Positions 35,046 to 44,804 of a DNA stretch of 64,000 nt are shown here, in pieces. The notes below the pieces were generated by a model. That model worked only from the letters and a program-made list of their open reading frames with translations. It did not search any database and was not told where the DNA came from. Source of the DNA: Hyalangium ruber (GTDB lineage Bacteria; Myxococcota; Myxococcia; Myxococcales; Myxococcaceae); NCBI RefSeq assembly GCF_034259325.1, contig NZ_JAXIVS010000022.1:62001-126000 (forward strand), read 5' to 3'. Position 1 is the stretch's first letter; each line of letters starts with the position of its first letter. Made by a program: the position numbers and the translations under genes.

Positions 35046-36350
35046 CTAGCGGCGACCTCCGGCGGCCAGCTTGCGCCGGGGCTCGGCCTTCCGCGCGAGG
35101 TGCTTCACGGTCTGCTCGACCGTCGCGAGGAACGCGCGCACCGACTTGTCGAGCGCCGGCTCCGGCGTGTCCTCGATGCGGGTGTGCGAAATGCCCGGTG
35201 ATGACTGCGCGAAGACCATCGCGGTCGGCACGATGTCGGCCATCTCCGCCGCGTCATGGAGCGGACCCGATGGGATCTCCGGCGAATGGCCGGTGACGTC
35301 CTTGACCGCTTTTCGCACGAAGCCGGTGAGCGTCTCATCGAAGATGCGCGGGGTGATCTTGAGGATCGGGCTCCACTCGACCTTGACTTTGAACTCCTTC
35401 GCAGCGGCGAGCGACGCCTTCTTCGTCCCCGCGAGCAGCTTCGCGAGCACGTCTGCGTCGAGCGCGCGCATGTCGATGGAGATCTCCGTGCGGCCCGGCA
35501 CCGCGGTGACGAAGTTCGGCTCGACCTTCACCACGCCGCAGGTCGCGACCACGCGCGTGCGCGGCGTCTTCCCGGAGAGCTTCGTCGCGAGCGCCTGCGC
35601 GGCGAGGGCGAATCGGGCGCCTGCGAGGAACGCATCCTGGCGCAGGTGCAGCGGCGCGGCGCCGGAGTGCGCGGCCTGCCCGATGAACTTCAGATGGTGG
35701 CGCTCGACGCCCATCGTCCCGAGGACGACGCCTACCGGGCGCTTCATCTCCTGCAGCACCGGCCCCTGCTCGATGTGCAGCTCGAGGTAGGCCTCGGCCC
35801 GCAGGTCGTCGAAGTACTTCCGCGCGGTCTTCATGCCATCGAGGGTGATGCCGTTCTCGTTCAGCGCGTCGGGGAGCTTCACGCCGGCGCGGTCCACGAG
35901 GTGCGCGAGTTCCTTGTGCGGCTCGAGCGAGCCGGCGGACGCGGCGGACCCGGTGAGGCTGCGGCCGAAGCGCGCGCCCTCCTCGTCGGCCCAATCAACG
36001 ATGTGGATCGTCACCGGCGGGCGTTCGCCCTTCGCGGCGTATACGCGAAGGACCTCGAGCCCTGCGAGCACGCCGAGACAGCCGTCGAGCCAGCCGCCAC
36101 CAGGGACCGAGTCGAGATGGCTGCCAATGACGATGCTCCGCTCGGAGTCGCCCTGGAGCGTGGCCCAGAGGTTCCCTGCGCCGTCCTGGCGTATGGGGAG
36201 GGAGAGCTCATTCTTCAGCTTGCCCGCGAACCACTCGCGCGCCTTGCGCCAGACGGGGCCCCACGCGACGCGCTGGGCACCGCGCTCGTCGGAGGTGAGC
36301 TTCTCGAGTTCCTTGAGGTCGGAGATCACACGCTTCGAAGAAGGGTTCAT
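35046..36350 (-). CDS. Zn-dependent M20 amidohydrolase (N-carbamoyl-amino-acid hydrolase-like)
   Basis: A 434-residue enzyme of the M20 hydantoinase/carbamoylase (HyuC/allantoate amidohydrolase) group that hydrolyses N-carbamoyl or related amides. Metal motifs are readable: GSHLDSVPGGGWLDGCLGV, DWADEEGARFG (EE pair), LELHIEQGPVL, GQAAHSGAAPLHLRQDA and SGPLHDAAEMA near the C-terminus. Start 36350 (MNPSSKRVISDL) chosen; an in-frame ATG at 36362 would add four residues. No hydantoinase gene is adjacent, so it probably acts on a ureido compound made elsewhere. Confidence 0.9.
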   Translation of the reverse strand: MNPSSKRVISDLKELEKLTSDERGAQRVAWGPVWRKAREWFAGKLKNELSLPIRQDGAGNLWATLQGDSERSIVIGSHLDSVPGGGWLDGCLGVLAGLEVLRVYAAKGERPPVTIHIVDWADEEGARFGRSLTGSAASAGSLEPHKELAHLVDRAGVKLPDALNENGITLDGMKTARKYFDDLRAEAYLELHIEQGPVLQEMKRPVGVVLGTMGVERHHLKFIGQAAHSGAAPLHLRQDAFLAGARFALAAQALATKLSGKTPRTRVVATCGVVKVEPNFVTAVPGRTEISIDMRALDADVLAKLLAGTKKASLAAAKEFKVKVEWSPILKITPRIFDETLTGFVRKAVKDVTGHSPEIPSGPLHDAAEMADIVPTAMVFAQSSPGISHTRIEDTPEPALDKSVRAFLATVEQTVKHLARKAEPRRKLAAGGRR

Positions 36351-36456
36351 GACCCACTTCATAGCGCTGATGCGGGGATGGAGAGGAGCGTCCTCGGGAC
36401 CTTGCGCGAGTGGGTCTCCTTTTTCCAACAGCCTCGGCACGGCTCCGGCGGTCTCC

Positions 36457-37014
36457 TTATGTCTCCCGGGTCGCCGAGCCCACCTTGGATAGCTCCACCG
36501 AGGAGCCCTGAGCAGCTTTCGAGGACTGGCCCCGGTTGAGGACCCAGAGCGGCAGCCGCGGGAACAGGCCCAGGTGGAGCCCAAGCACCGCCCCGAGGGA
36601 CGGGATGACCCCCAGCTGCGGCAGCACCCCCAGGACATCCCAGCTCGTCCAGGCCTCCTGGATCTTGCCGTCGGAGATCCGGAACATGTCGATACCCTGG
36701 AACTTCAGCCGCTTTCGGGTCGCGGGAAAGCCCAGCAGGCGCGCGGTGTGCGTACCCTCGGAGGTCCACCGCACCGACACCCGGTCCCCGGCCGCGACGA
36801 TGTCCTCGACCTTGAACGCCATGTCGGGCACGGCGCTGATGTAGAGCTGGGCCGCCCGCTTGAGGCTCTCGGCGCCCATGCCCAGCGGCGGAGTGAGCGG
36901 ATCGAGCGCGTGGAGCACGAAGCCAGGGGCCAGGATTTCGTCCGCCAGCTCGGGCTTGCGCGGGAGTTCGACGCGGCAACGGATCGCCAGCGCACACGCT
37001 TCTTCTGGGGTCAT
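36457..37014 (-). CDS. SnoaL-like ester cyclase/NTF2-fold protein
   Basis: A 185-residue protein of the SnoaL-like polyketide-cyclase fold: EILAPGFVLHALDPLTPPLG, YISAVPDMAFKVEDIVAAGD, VRWTSEGTHT and MFRISDGKIQEAWTSWD, the hallmark order of this family. The C-terminal 40 residues are hydrophobic and less conserved in type. ATG at 37014 overlaps the Rieske oxygenase stop, so the two are one operon. Suggests a small-molecule modification step after oxygenation. Confidence 0.88.
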   Translation of the reverse strand: MTPEEACALAIRCRVELPRKPELADEILAPGFVLHALDPLTPPLGMGAESLKRAAQLYISAVPDMAFKVEDIVAAGDRVSVRWTSEGTHTARLLGFPATRKRLKFQGIDMFRISDGKIQEAWTSWDVLGVLPQLGVIPSLGAVLGLHLGLFPRLPLWVLNRGQSSKAAQGSSVELSKVGSATRET

Positions 37015-38123
37015 CGGTCACTTCCTCCAAATGCGGGCGGGCGGCCCCAGGGGGCGGGCCCTGCGGGGGCAGCTTCGACTTCGGGGGGCACCGCGGCACT
37101 CTCCAGGGCAGGACTGGCCGCGCAGCGCTGCCGAGCGTGCTCGAACCCCTGGAACCACAGGTCCTGCTCGTCGGCGTGGCGCTGCCACCGGTGGTAGCGG
37201 TTCAGGAGCGCATCGAAGAAGTACCCGGTCGTGCTCTTGGCCTTCATCGCGAGGTTCTCCATCTGTCCGGAGAGCAAGTGCATGTCCTCGTTGATGGCCT
37301 TGTAGAACGTCAGCTCCAGCAGCCAGTTGGAGAGCTGCCGGAGGACGGGCGCCGTGAGGAAGCCTCGGTAGACGAACATGTTGCCCCGCGTGTGGGTCTC
37401 ATCGGTCGGGGTGTTGAAGAACAGCGCCGTGAAGGAGCGGCCCCCGGGCAGGGCCATGTCCACCCGCATGTGACACGGGCGGAAGATCTTCATGGTCACC
37501 GGCAGTCGCTGGGAGAAGATCTGATAGTAGAAGCGCACGGTCATCTCCTCGGCGCTCTCCTGCACATCGACGACCTCGGGCAGGCTCTTGCGCGAGGCGG
37601 GGTAGAGCCTCAGCAGCGTCGCCGCGTGGACCTGGAAGAAGTGGGGAAGATCGAGCACGTGCTCGATGAGGTAGTCGTACCGACTGGGGATGCGCTTGTG
37701 GAGTTGGTTGGTCAGCTCGAACCCCTCGGGCAGCTCCGTCGGCAGCGGCAGGGGGCTGGCGGCGGCGCGGCGGGGGTCTCCCGGCCAGATCCACACGGCC
37801 CCCTCTCGCTCCATGCAGGGGTAGGCGTGGGCCACCGCGGTCCGGGGGATGGACTGTCCCTCCGGCAAGAGCGGCAGGTGGACACAGCGCCCCGCCCCGT
37901 TGTACTGCCAACCGTGATAGGCGCACGCGAGCCGGCCCCGCCGCACCTTTCCGAGCGAGAGAGGGACGAAGCGATGCGGACAGGCGTCGAGGAAGCAGGC
38001 CGGCTGGCCCGATTCGTCACGGAAGAGCACCAGCGGATCCCCGAAGAGTTTCACTGGAAGTGGCTGTCCCCCGGGCAGCTCCTTGCTGAGGAGGACGGGG
38101 TACCAAGCGTCACGCATGCTCAT
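37011..38123 (-). CDS. Rieske non-heme iron oxygenase alpha subunit
   Basis: A 370-residue oxygenase. The Rieske [2Fe-2S] site is ACPHR (C48, H50) and CAYHGW (C67, H70); the mononuclear iron site is in DYLIEHVLDLPHFFQVHAAT (about 150-168). Length and layout fit the pheophorbide a oxygenase/Rieske hydroxylase type rather than a two-subunit ring dioxygenase. It oxidises an unknown substrate, with electrons from a reductase not encoded here. Co-operonic with a SnoaL-like protein (ATGA overlap) and divergent from an MFS transporter, which suggests a small tailoring-and-export locus. Confidence 0.9.
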   Translation of the reverse strand: MSMRDAWYPVLLSKELPGGQPLPVKLFGDPLVLFRDESGQPACFLDACPHRFVPLSLGKVRRGRLACAYHGWQYNGAGRCVHLPLLPEGQSIPRTAVAHAYPCMEREGAVWIWPGDPRRAAASPLPLPTELPEGFELTNQLHKRIPSRYDYLIEHVLDLPHFFQVHAATLLRLYPASRKSLPEVVDVQESAEEMTVRFYYQIFSQRLPVTMKIFRPCHMRVDMALPGGRSFTALFFNTPTDETHTRGNMFVYRGFLTAPVLRQLSNWLLELTFYKAINEDMHLLSGQMENLAMKAKSTTGYFFDALLNRYHRWQRHADEQDLWFQGFEHARQRCAASPALESAAVPPEVEAAPAGPAPWGRPPAFGGSDR

Positions 38124-38210
38124 CCGCTCACAAGTGACAGGTCACCGCATGAAGTCAAGAGCAGCCCGGGGGGTGCCCTGGCGGTGCTGGCACCGGGAGC
38201 CGTTTGAAGA

Positions 38211-39461
38211 ATGGGCCCCATGAGGAACACGACGGGAAGCGCTGCGGTGACGCTCCAGGATGTGGCCAGCGTCGGTGGCCTCGCCGTGAACCACATCGTC
38301 CTCCTGTTGTACGTGCAGCTCGGATTCATCGACCGGCTCCAGCAGCTCGCGCTCGGGACGACCCAGGCGCGCTACGTGCTCGCCGCCATGGGGCTGGCCG
38401 GGTTCACGACCAGCCTGGCGGCGCCCGGACTGCTTCGCGCCAGGCACCCGGTCACGCCCCTGCGGCTGGGGTTCGGGGTGTCGTTCGTGGCTATCGCGCT
38501 GTCGCTGGCCTCGGAGGCATTGCCGCTCCTGGTCCTGTCCGCGGCAGGCATGGGGCTGGGCGTGAGCCTGAGCTACATCTGCCTGGTCGCCGCCGCGCGG
38601 CCGTCCTTCCGAGTGGAGCGGGTCGGCATGAAGGTGGGGCTCGGGACGGGCCTGGCCTACGCCATCGGCAGCGTCCCCTGGCTGTTCCTCGCGTCACCCG
38701 AGGCCAAGGGGCTTGCCTCGCTCGTGGCGTGCGCGCTCGGGGTAGGCATGACGTTCGTCCCGCGCGATGCCGCCTCCTCGGAGCGCCTGACAACGGAGGG
38801 AGGCGAACCGGAGCCCGAGAAGGAGCCAGCGGGGTTCTGGCCGATCCTGGCGATCTTCTTCGCGCTGATCTGGCTCGACTCGGGGGCGTTCGCCGTCATC
38901 ATGAGCACCCCGACGCTGAAGGCCGCCTCCTGGGGAACGGAGCTGTTGCAGTGGCGAAACAGCGCCCTGCACCTCGGGTCGGCGCTCCTCGGCGGCTGGC
39001 TCATCGATCGCGGCAGGCTTCGCTCCACCCTGGTCCTGTCCTACGTCCTGATCGTCTTCGCCATCCAGCTCTTGCAGCACTCGCCGTCACTCGCGCCGCT
39101 CGCCTCCGTCGGCTATGTGTCCGCCGCCTCGCTGTACACCGTGGCCCTCTTCGCCTACGCCCCCGCGTGCCTCGGCCCCCGTAGGGACACGCGTCTTCAC
39201 GGGCGTTGGATCCTCTTCACGCTCGCGGCCTGGGTGGGCTCGACGCTCGGCATCGGGATGGTACAGGACCTTCACTTCGTGCCGTCGTGGGTCATGGTCG
39301 TCGCGGGGCTCGTGGTGGGCTCGGCGCTGCTGGTGCGGGAGGAGGGCCCGAAGTCCTCCACCGCCCTGCCCTGGCTCCCGTCGTCCGTGAAGTTCTCCGG
39401 CGAGAGTCAGGCGGTCAGCCGCACACCGATGGCCGGCCACTCCAGCCCCAGGAGCGAATAG
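38211..39461 (+). CDS. MFS-type membrane transporter
   Basis: A 416-residue integral membrane protein with about 12 hydrophobic helices (for example LAVNHIVLLLYVQLGFID, YVLAAMGLAGFTTSLAA, LGFGVSFVAIALSLAS, SWVMVVAGLVVGSALLV) and a central cytoplasmic loop rich in Glu/Pro. ATG 38211, with ATG 38220 as alternative. Divergent from the Rieske oxygenase (87 bp apart), so it may export or import that enzyme's product. Specificity is not readable. Confidence 0.82.
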   Translation: MGPMRNTTGSAAVTLQDVASVGGLAVNHIVLLLYVQLGFIDRLQQLALGTTQARYVLAAMGLAGFTTSLAAPGLLRARHPVTPLRLGFGVSFVAIALSLASEALPLLVLSAAGMGLGVSLSYICLVAAARPSFRVERVGMKVGLGTGLAYAIGSVPWLFLASPEAKGLASLVACALGVGMTFVPRDAASSERLTTEGGEPEPEKEPAGFWPILAIFFALIWLDSGAFAVIMSTPTLKAASWGTELLQWRNSALHLGSALLGGWLIDRGRLRSTLVLSYVLIVFAIQLLQHSPSLAPLASVGYVSAASLYTVALFAYAPACLGPRRDTRLHGRWILFTLAAWVGSTLGIGMVQDLHFVPSWVMVVAGLVVGSALLVREEGPKSSTALPWLPSSVKFSGESQAVSRTPMAGHSSPRSE

Positions 39462-39596
39462 CTTGCCGCCGCTCCCGCGTCCTGGCATGGGCCCACGTCT
39501 TCTCCGCCTTCACCGCGTGGCGCGTCTCCAGCGCACGCCACCTCCGGCACCGCCTGCGCGGACACGCCCCGCAACTTGCGCGCGTACTTCGAGCAG

Positions 39597-39629
39597 AGGG
39601 CCCCGGGGCACATCGCTCCCCGGGGCCCT
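39597..39629 (-). terminator. Strong hairpin after the EF-G gene
   Basis: AGGGCCCCGGGG pairs perfectly with CCCCGGGGCCCT, a 12-bp GC stem with a 9-base loop, starting 7 bases after the EF-G stop on the minus strand. No T-run follows. It may serve both converging genes. Confidence 0.6.
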
Positions 39630-39635
39630 GGCTTC

Positions 39636-41738
39636 TTACTGCTGAGCCTCCAGCACCGACTCCTGCAGCGTGTCAGGCACCGGCTCGTAGGTGGCCAGCT
39701 TCAGGGTGGCCATGGCCCGGCCCTGGGTGCGCCCCCGCAAGCTGGTCACGTAGCCGAAGAGGCTGGCCATGGGCACCTGCGCGGAGACGCTCCGCACCGT
39801 GCCATGGCCCTCCATCCCCCGCACACGCCCACGCCGCGCGGACAGATCCCCGAGAACCTCTCCGAGGAACTCCTCCGGCGTGGTGACCTCCACGTCCATC
39901 ACGGGCTCCAGCAACCTCACGCCCGCCCTGCGCGCCGCCTCCTGGAAGGCCAGAGAGCCGGCCAGGGTGAACGCCTGGGGGGTGGAGTCACGCACGTGCG
40001 TGCTCCCATCCACCAGCCGTACCTCCACGTCCACCACCGGGTAGCCCGCCAGCACGCCACGCTGCATGGCGCCCTCCACCCCCTTCTCGATGGCCGGGAT
40101 GAACTCCTTCGGGATGACGCCGTTGTGCGTGTCATCCACGAAGACCAGTCCCGAGCCTCGCGGCGCCGGCCCCACCTCCATCACCACATGGGCGTACTGT
40201 CCGGGCCCGCCGGTCTGTCGCACGTGGCGGTAGTCCTGGCGGACCTTCTGACGCAGCGACTCGCGGTAGGCCACCTTGGGCTGGCCTACGCGCGCCTCCA
40301 CGCCGTACTCGGTCCGCAGGCGATCCACCACGATCTCCAGGTGCAGCTCGCCCATGCCGGACAGCAGCTGCTGCCCGGTCTCCGGGTCCACCACCACGCG
40401 CAGCGAGGGATCCTCCGCCGCCAGCCTCACCAGTCCGTCCTCCATCTTCTGCTGCTCCCCCCGAGAGCGCGCCTCGATGGCGAGCTGGATGACCGGCTCG
40501 GGGAAGCGGAGCGACTCCAGCACCACCGGAGCCTCCAGCGCGCACAACGTGTCGCCCGTGCGCACCCCGCGCAGGTTCAGCGCCGCGCAGATGTCGCCCG
40601 CATGCACCTCATCCACCTCCTCTCGCTTGTTGGCATGCATGAACATCAGCCGCCCGACGCGCTCGCGGCGCTGCTGGCGGGGGTTGAGCACGGCCATGCC
40701 CGTGCGCAGCGTGCCCGAGTAGACGCGCAGGAAGACGATGCTCCCCACCGCCTTGTCGTGCATGAGCTTGAAGACGAACGCGCACACGGGTTCCTCCTCG
40801 TTGGCCGAGCGGGTGACCTGCACCTCGGTGTCCGGAGTGACGCCCTCGACCGCCGGGAGATCCGACGGCGCGGGGAGGTAGTTGACGACCGCATCCAGCA
40901 GCATCTGCACACCCTTCTTCTTGAAAGCCGCCCCGCAGAGCACCGGCACCAGCTGCCGCTGCAAGGTACCCGCGCGGAGCGCGCGCTCCAGCTCCTCCTC
41001 CGTGATGTCCGCCAGCCTTCCCTCCACGTACTTCCGCAGGACAGTGCCATCCACCTCCGCGCACGCCTCGATGAGCCGCAGGCGCAACGCCTCCGCCTCG
41101 GCGCGCAGCGCCTCGGGGAACTCCCGCTCCGAGGGCTCTCCCGACGCCTCGTCGAAGTGGAAGGCCTTCATGCGCAGCAGGTCCACGACGCCGCTGAACT
41201 CCGGGCCAGCTCCGATGGGGAGCTGCACCGGCACCGGGTTGGCATCCAGCCGCTGGCGGATGGAATGCACGCTCATGGCGAAGTCCGCGCCCACCTTGTC
41301 CATCTTGTTGAGGAAGGCGATGCGCGGCACCCCATGCCGGTTGGCCTGGTGCCACACCGTCTCCGACTGGGGCTCCACGCCCTGGCTGGCGTCGAACACC
41401 GCCACCGCGCCATCCAGCACGCGCAGCGAGCGCTCCACCTCGATGGTGAAGTCCACGTGTCCCGGAGTGTCCAGGATGTTGATGCGGTGCGCGGTGCCCA
41501 CGAAGGGCCCTCGCATCGGCTTCCAGAAGGCGGTGGTGGCCGCCGAGGTGATGGTGATGCCGCGCTGCTTCTCCTGCACCATCCAGTCCATCTCGGTGGA
41601 GCCAGCATGCACCTCGCCCATGGCGCGGATGCGACCCGTGAAGAAGAGGATCCGCTCGGTGAGCGTGGTTTTGCCCGCGTCGATGTGGGCCATGATGCCG
41701 ATGTTGCGGTAGCGCTCGATGCGTGTGGTGCGAGACAT
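39636..41738 (-). CDS. fusA: Elongation factor G (paralogue)
   Basis: A full-length 700-residue translational GTPase that catalyses ribosomal translocation. G1 AHIDAGKTT (17-25), switch [11 protein letters not shown]3 DTPGH, G4 NKMD; domains II-V are complete, with the domain IV tip near [18 protein letters not shown] and the C-terminal [11 protein letters not shown]. It stands alone, not in the str operon with rpsL/rpsG/tuf, so it is probably a second copy; paralogous EF-Gs can work in recycling, stress or resistance. A 336-base leader with a promoter, a 34-codon frame and a hairpin lies upstream. Confidence 0.93.
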   Translation of the reverse strand: MSRTTRIERYRNIGIMAHIDAGKTTLTERILFFTGRIRAMGEVHAGSTEMDWMVQEKQRGITITSAATTAFWKPMRGPFVGTAHRINILDTPGHVDFTIEVERSLRVLDGAVAVFDASQGVEPQSETVWHQANRHGVPRIAFLNKMDKVGADFAMSVHSIRQRLDANPVPVQLPIGAGPEFSGVVDLLRMKAFHFDEASGEPSEREFPEALRAEAEALRLRLIEACAEVDGTVLRKYVEGRLADITEEELERALRAGTLQRQLVPVLCGAAFKKKGVQMLLDAVVNYLPAPSDLPAVEGVTPDTEVQVTRSANEEEPVCAFVFKLMHDKAVGSIVFLRVYSGTLRTGMAVLNPRQQRRERVGRLMFMHANKREEVDEVHAGDICAALNLRGVRTGDTLCALEAPVVLESLRFPEPVIQLAIEARSRGEQQKMEDGLVRLAAEDPSLRVVVDPETGQQLLSGMGELHLEIVVDRLRTEYGVEARVGQPKVAYRESLRQKVRQDYRHVRQTGGPGQYAHVVMEVGPAPRGSGLVFVDDTHNGVIPKEFIPAIEKGVEGAMQRGVLAGYPVVDVEVRLVDGSTHVRDSTPQAFTLAGSLAFQEAARRAGVRLLEPVMDVEVTTPEEFLGEVLGDLSARRGRVRGMEGHGTVRSVSAQVPMASLFGYVTSLRGRTQGRAMATLKLATYEPVPDTLQESVLEAQQ

Positions 41739-41843
41739 AAAGGTTTCCCGTTCCCGTCGGGTGAGGCCACCCGCGGGTCAAAAGACAGACACTGGTTGAG
41801 AGACATTGAGCCCCGGGCACACGGGCGCGCGCACGGGCCTGGC

Positions 41844-41863
41844 AGCGCCCCCTTGGGGGCGCT
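41844..41863 (-). promoter_or_regulatory. GC hairpin in the EF-G leader
   Basis: AGCGCCCC and GGGGCGCT around CTTG form a perfect 8-bp stem about 105 bases upstream of the EF-G start. No T-run. It could act as an attenuator or mRNA-stability element. Confidence 0.4.
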
Positions 41864-41970
41864 CAGGTCAGCGCGAAGACACACGAAGTCCGGGAAGGAT
41901 CAGGGCGAACCGAACCCGCTCGGCACACGGAAACCAGCCAATCCGCGCCAGGGGACTTCGGTCCGCCTGC

Positions 41971-42113
41971 TCAAATGTCGAGCAGCACCTTGTGACGGGA
42001 GTCGAGACGCACGTCCGCCACCGGCGCGAGCACGCGCACGGACGGCACACCCAGAATGGTGCAGACGGGCCTCATAACTCAAACATATGTAAGCAGAGGG
42101 CTGCGTTTGTCAA
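41971..42113 (-). promoter_or_regulatory. Promoter and possible leader peptide of the EF-G gene
   Basis: On the minus strand TTGACA (42113-42108), 16 bases, TACATA (42091-42086) make a good sigma-70 promoter, unusual in this GC-rich DNA. The predicted transcript start is only a few bases before an ATG at 42075 opening a 34-codon frame (MRPVCTILGVPSVRVLAPVA...) that stops at 41971. The promoter is well supported; translation of the short frame is not proven. The rest of 41739-42286 shows no other gene. Confidence 0.5.
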
Positions 42114-42286
42114 CCGCATGACTCGCAGCCACCGAGGTTCGAACAACCGCCCCCTCGGGCTGGGGGCTCTTGTCATCGAGAGTCTGCTCGTGGCGGCGAC
42201 ACGAGCCTCTCGCCGGTGCGGCGGAATCGGCAGCCCGCCTCATCGATGAGACGTTGCGAGGAGACCCCGAGCGACGCGCAGCAGGT

Positions 42287-42670
42287 CTATAGCGCGGGCG
42301 CAGGCGCGGGCGTGGGGGGGATGGGCGTGGGGGTAGGAGTGGGCGTGGGCTCAGGCTCGGGCGTGGGCGTGGGCGTCACCCAGCTGCAGCCGCCGCCAGT
42401 CTTCCAATAATTAGGCGGACAGGTCGCAGTGCAGTTACCGCCGCCCTCCTTACACAGAACGGTGGTCGCCGAATTCCTGGTTTCACAGGTGATGCTGCCA
42501 GTGCATGTCAGGGTGGGGGCCACAGCGAAGGATGAGAGGACTGCCTCGGAGCTCATCTCCGTGCTGATCACCGATTGCTCGATCGGCATCGGCTCTTCCG
42601 TGGTGTCAACGCCGCAGCCTGCAACCAGAGACGTGACCGAGAGGAGAAAAACCGCTTTGAAGAACTTCAT
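42287..42670 (-). CDS. Small Cys-containing lipoprotein with Pro/Thr tail
   Basis: A 127-residue predicted lipoprotein; ATG 42670 follows GAGGTACGAGC and gives lipobox LVAGC. The frame opens further upstream to 42799 with a second hydrophobic stretch, which I judge non-coding. The mature part has six Cys in paired spacing (LTCTGSITCETR, VLCKEGGGNCTATCPPNYW, GGCSW), then a PTPTPEPEPTP tail to the end. It looks like a small disulfide-rich surface protein with a stalk-like C-terminus. Function unknown. Upstream sequence 42671-42937 is AT-richer and contains only promoters. Confidence 0.7.
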   Translation of the reverse strand: MKFFKAVFLLSVTSLVAGCGVDTTEEPMPIEQSVISTEMSSEAVLSSFAVAPTLTCTGSITCETRNSATTVLCKEGGGNCTATCPPNYWKTGGGCSWVTPTPTPEPEPTPTPTPTPIPPTPAPAPAL

Positions 42671-42937
42671 GCTCGTACCTCGCGTGGGGGCCTTCTTGCG
42701 GACTCCAGTGGCCGCAAGTGCCGGGGTGGACTGCGGGAGGAATAGTGCCGCACAAGTAGAAAAATACACAATAGCCGCAATGCGATTTTTCCTAAGCATC
42801 CATGCTTAAGCGGAATAAACCCCTCAGATTGGGCAGCCCGTGGCCTTCACGCTCCGGAACTGTCTGATTTCCTACAAGTTCATTCACCCTGGAAATCTTC
42901 AGCAACTGCTTATTCTTAAAAAGCTATAAATCCCGTT

Positions 42938-44767
42938 ATGACCAAGATCCAGCATTGGGTTCCCTTTAGAGGCCTCAAGGCGTTGTCTCGCACCGCCCTC
43001 CTGGGCTCGGTAGTGGTCAGCGCTCTCGCGGGCTGTGGTTCCACAGAGCAGCAGCCCGAGCCAGACTCCACGCTGGCCGCCCGGGCTCGGCTGCCCATGG
43101 CGCAGGCCACGTCCGCCTCCCCTGTCATCTCACCCGACTTGTCGACACGGACTGTCACCCCGCCGCCGTGGATTCACCAGACCATGCCCTCCATCGTCGC
43201 GGGCAATGGCATGTACCTGGTCGTATGGACCGAGGCCAACAGCCAAAACAGCCCCTCTTCCCATGACGTCTTCGCGACGCGGGTGAATGCCTCGACGGGC
43301 GCACTGCTGGACTCCGAGCCCATCGCCCTCGGGACGGCTTCGGATGTGGATGTGTACCCCGCGGCCGGCTTCGACGGGACGAACTTCCTCGTCGCCTGGA
43401 GCCGAGTGCCCTTCGCCTACGCGGTGCGGGTGAGAGCGTCGGATGGCGCGCTGCTCGACAGCCCCCGCAACATCAGCCATCCGTATCCCAGCCGCACAGG
43501 CTACCCGCTGCCGCACATGAACCCCGCCATTGCCTTCGACGGGGCGAGCTACCTGGTCGTCTGGAACGGCGCCTACGGCACTCAGGACGGGTTCATCGAA
43601 GACGGCATCCTCGGTGCCTGGGTGAACCCCGCGACCGGGCAGCCCCACTCGGGCTACAGCTTCGTCATCAGCCGGCGCCAGGGCAGCTCCCCCAAGGTGG
43701 CCTACGGCGGCGGGCGCTACCTGGTGACCTGGTCCGACAACACCGGCGGGTCGCAGAACGTCTATGGCGTGCGCATCGACGCCGCATCCCGGCAGGTGCT
43801 CGACGCAACGCCGCGGCCTCTCATCGCCGCCCCAGGAGCCCAGGAACAGAGCCCGGTGGTGGCCTCGGACGGCAGCAACTTCCTGGTGGTCTGGCGGCTC
43901 AGTAACGGCACGCTCGAGGCGGCCCGGGTGCAGGGCGCGACAGGCACGGCCCTCACGCCCTACACCACCGTGGGCACGGCGAGCACCCAGGCTGCCGCGG
44001 TCACCTTCGATGGGCAGGACTATCGGGTGGCCTGGGTGGGCAACCACGAGGGGGCCGTGAAGGCGTTCGGCACCCAGGTGTCCACCAGCGGCGCGGCCGG
44101 CGAGCAGCTCTTGCTCTCCTCCACCGCCTACACGACCCAGTCGGATGCGCCGGGCATCGCCGCGACGAGTCCGGGCCGTTTCCTGATGCTCTACAGCTTG
44201 TACGACCGCACCCGGATGCGGCTGGTGCAGGACGAGCAGCCCCAGGAATGCGGCGCGCAGCAGCCCACGATGGTGCTCAACGGCCCAGCGACGATGAACC
44301 TGCAGTGTACCCAGGGCGCCACCTACACCGACCTCGGCGCCCAGGCGTTCGACGGGTGCGGCAACCCGCTCGTGGTGCGCGGGCACAACACGGGCTCGGA
44401 CTCCTCTGGCCCCGGCCCGAACCCGGGGGTCGAGGGCAACTACACGATCTCCTACGTCGCGTGGGACGCGCAGGGGCGCACGGTGAGCGCTACCCGCACG
44501 GTAAACGTGGAGGACTCCCAGGCGCCCACGCTGCAGTTCCTCGGCGCGGCGGAGGTGACGCACACCTGCGGCAGCATGTGGAATGACCCCGGCGTGACGG
44601 CCTCGGACGCGTGCTACGGCTCGCTGACGCACACCGTGTGGCGCACCGGTGAGGTGAACGGCTGGGCCGCGGGCACCTACACGGTGACGTACTCGCTGAC
44701 GGACACCGGTGGCAACAGCGCCCCGCCCCTGACCCGCACCGTGCATGTGGTCAACTGCCCCTGGTAG
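42938..44767 (+). CDS. Surface lipoprotein with beta-propeller-like repeats and Ig-like C-terminus
   Basis: A 609-residue predicted lipoprotein (lipobox LAGC). Residues about 75-420 repeat a pattern of YLVVW or FLVAW preceded by G-x-Y/N and followed by V/R and DA/AS-TGALLDS (for example NGMYLVVWTEANSQN, GTNFLVAWSRV, GASYLVVWNGAYG), a bladed propeller-like array of about 50 residues per repeat. Residues about 440-609 carry two DUF5011-type Ig-like domains (ATMNLQCTQGATYTDLGAQA, EVTHTCGSMWNDPGVTASDA). No enzyme motif. No clear Shine-Dalgarno before 42938. Followed by a clear terminator. Confidence 0.82.
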   Translation: MTKIQHWVPFRGLKALSRTALLGSVVVSALAGCGSTEQQPEPDSTLAARARLPMAQATSASPVISPDLSTRTVTPPPWIHQTMPSIVAGNGMYLVVWTEANSQNSPSSHDVFATRVNASTGALLDSEPIALGTASDVDVYPAAGFDGTNFLVAWSRVPFAYAVRVRASDGALLDSPRNISHPYPSRTGYPLPHMNPAIAFDGASYLVVWNGAYGTQDGFIEDGILGAWVNPATGQPHSGYSFVISRRQGSSPKVAYGGGRYLVTWSDNTGGSQNVYGVRIDAASRQVLDATPRPLIAAPGAQEQSPVVASDGSNFLVVWRLSNGTLEAARVQGATGTALTPYTTVGTASTQAAAVTFDGQDYRVAWVGNHEGAVKAFGTQVSTSGAAGEQLLLSSTAYTTQSDAPGIAATSPGRFLMLYSLYDRTRMRLVQDEQPQECGAQQPTMVLNGPATMNLQCTQGATYTDLGAQAFDGCGNPLVVRGHNTGSDSSGPGPNPGVEGNYTISYVAWDAQGRTVSATRTVNVEDSQAPTLQFLGAAEVTHTCGSMWNDPGVTASDACYGSLTHTVWRTGEVNGWAAGTYTVTYSLTDTGGNSAPPLTRTVHVVNCPW

Positions 44768-44776
44768 GTCCCACCC

Positions 44777-44804
44777 CCGGGGCGCCTCTTGGGCGCCCCG
44801 GTTT
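44777..44804 (+). terminator. Rho-independent terminator
   Basis: CCGGGGCGCC pairs perfectly with GGCGCCCCGG over a 5-base loop, followed by TTTCTC, 10 bases after the preceding stop. The rest of the gap to 45093 has no clear gene. Confidence 0.8.

Noticed and set aside
39576-42077. 833-codon plus-strand frame opposite EF-G
   Set aside because: Antisense shadow in high-GC DNA; EF-G on the minus strand is unmistakable.
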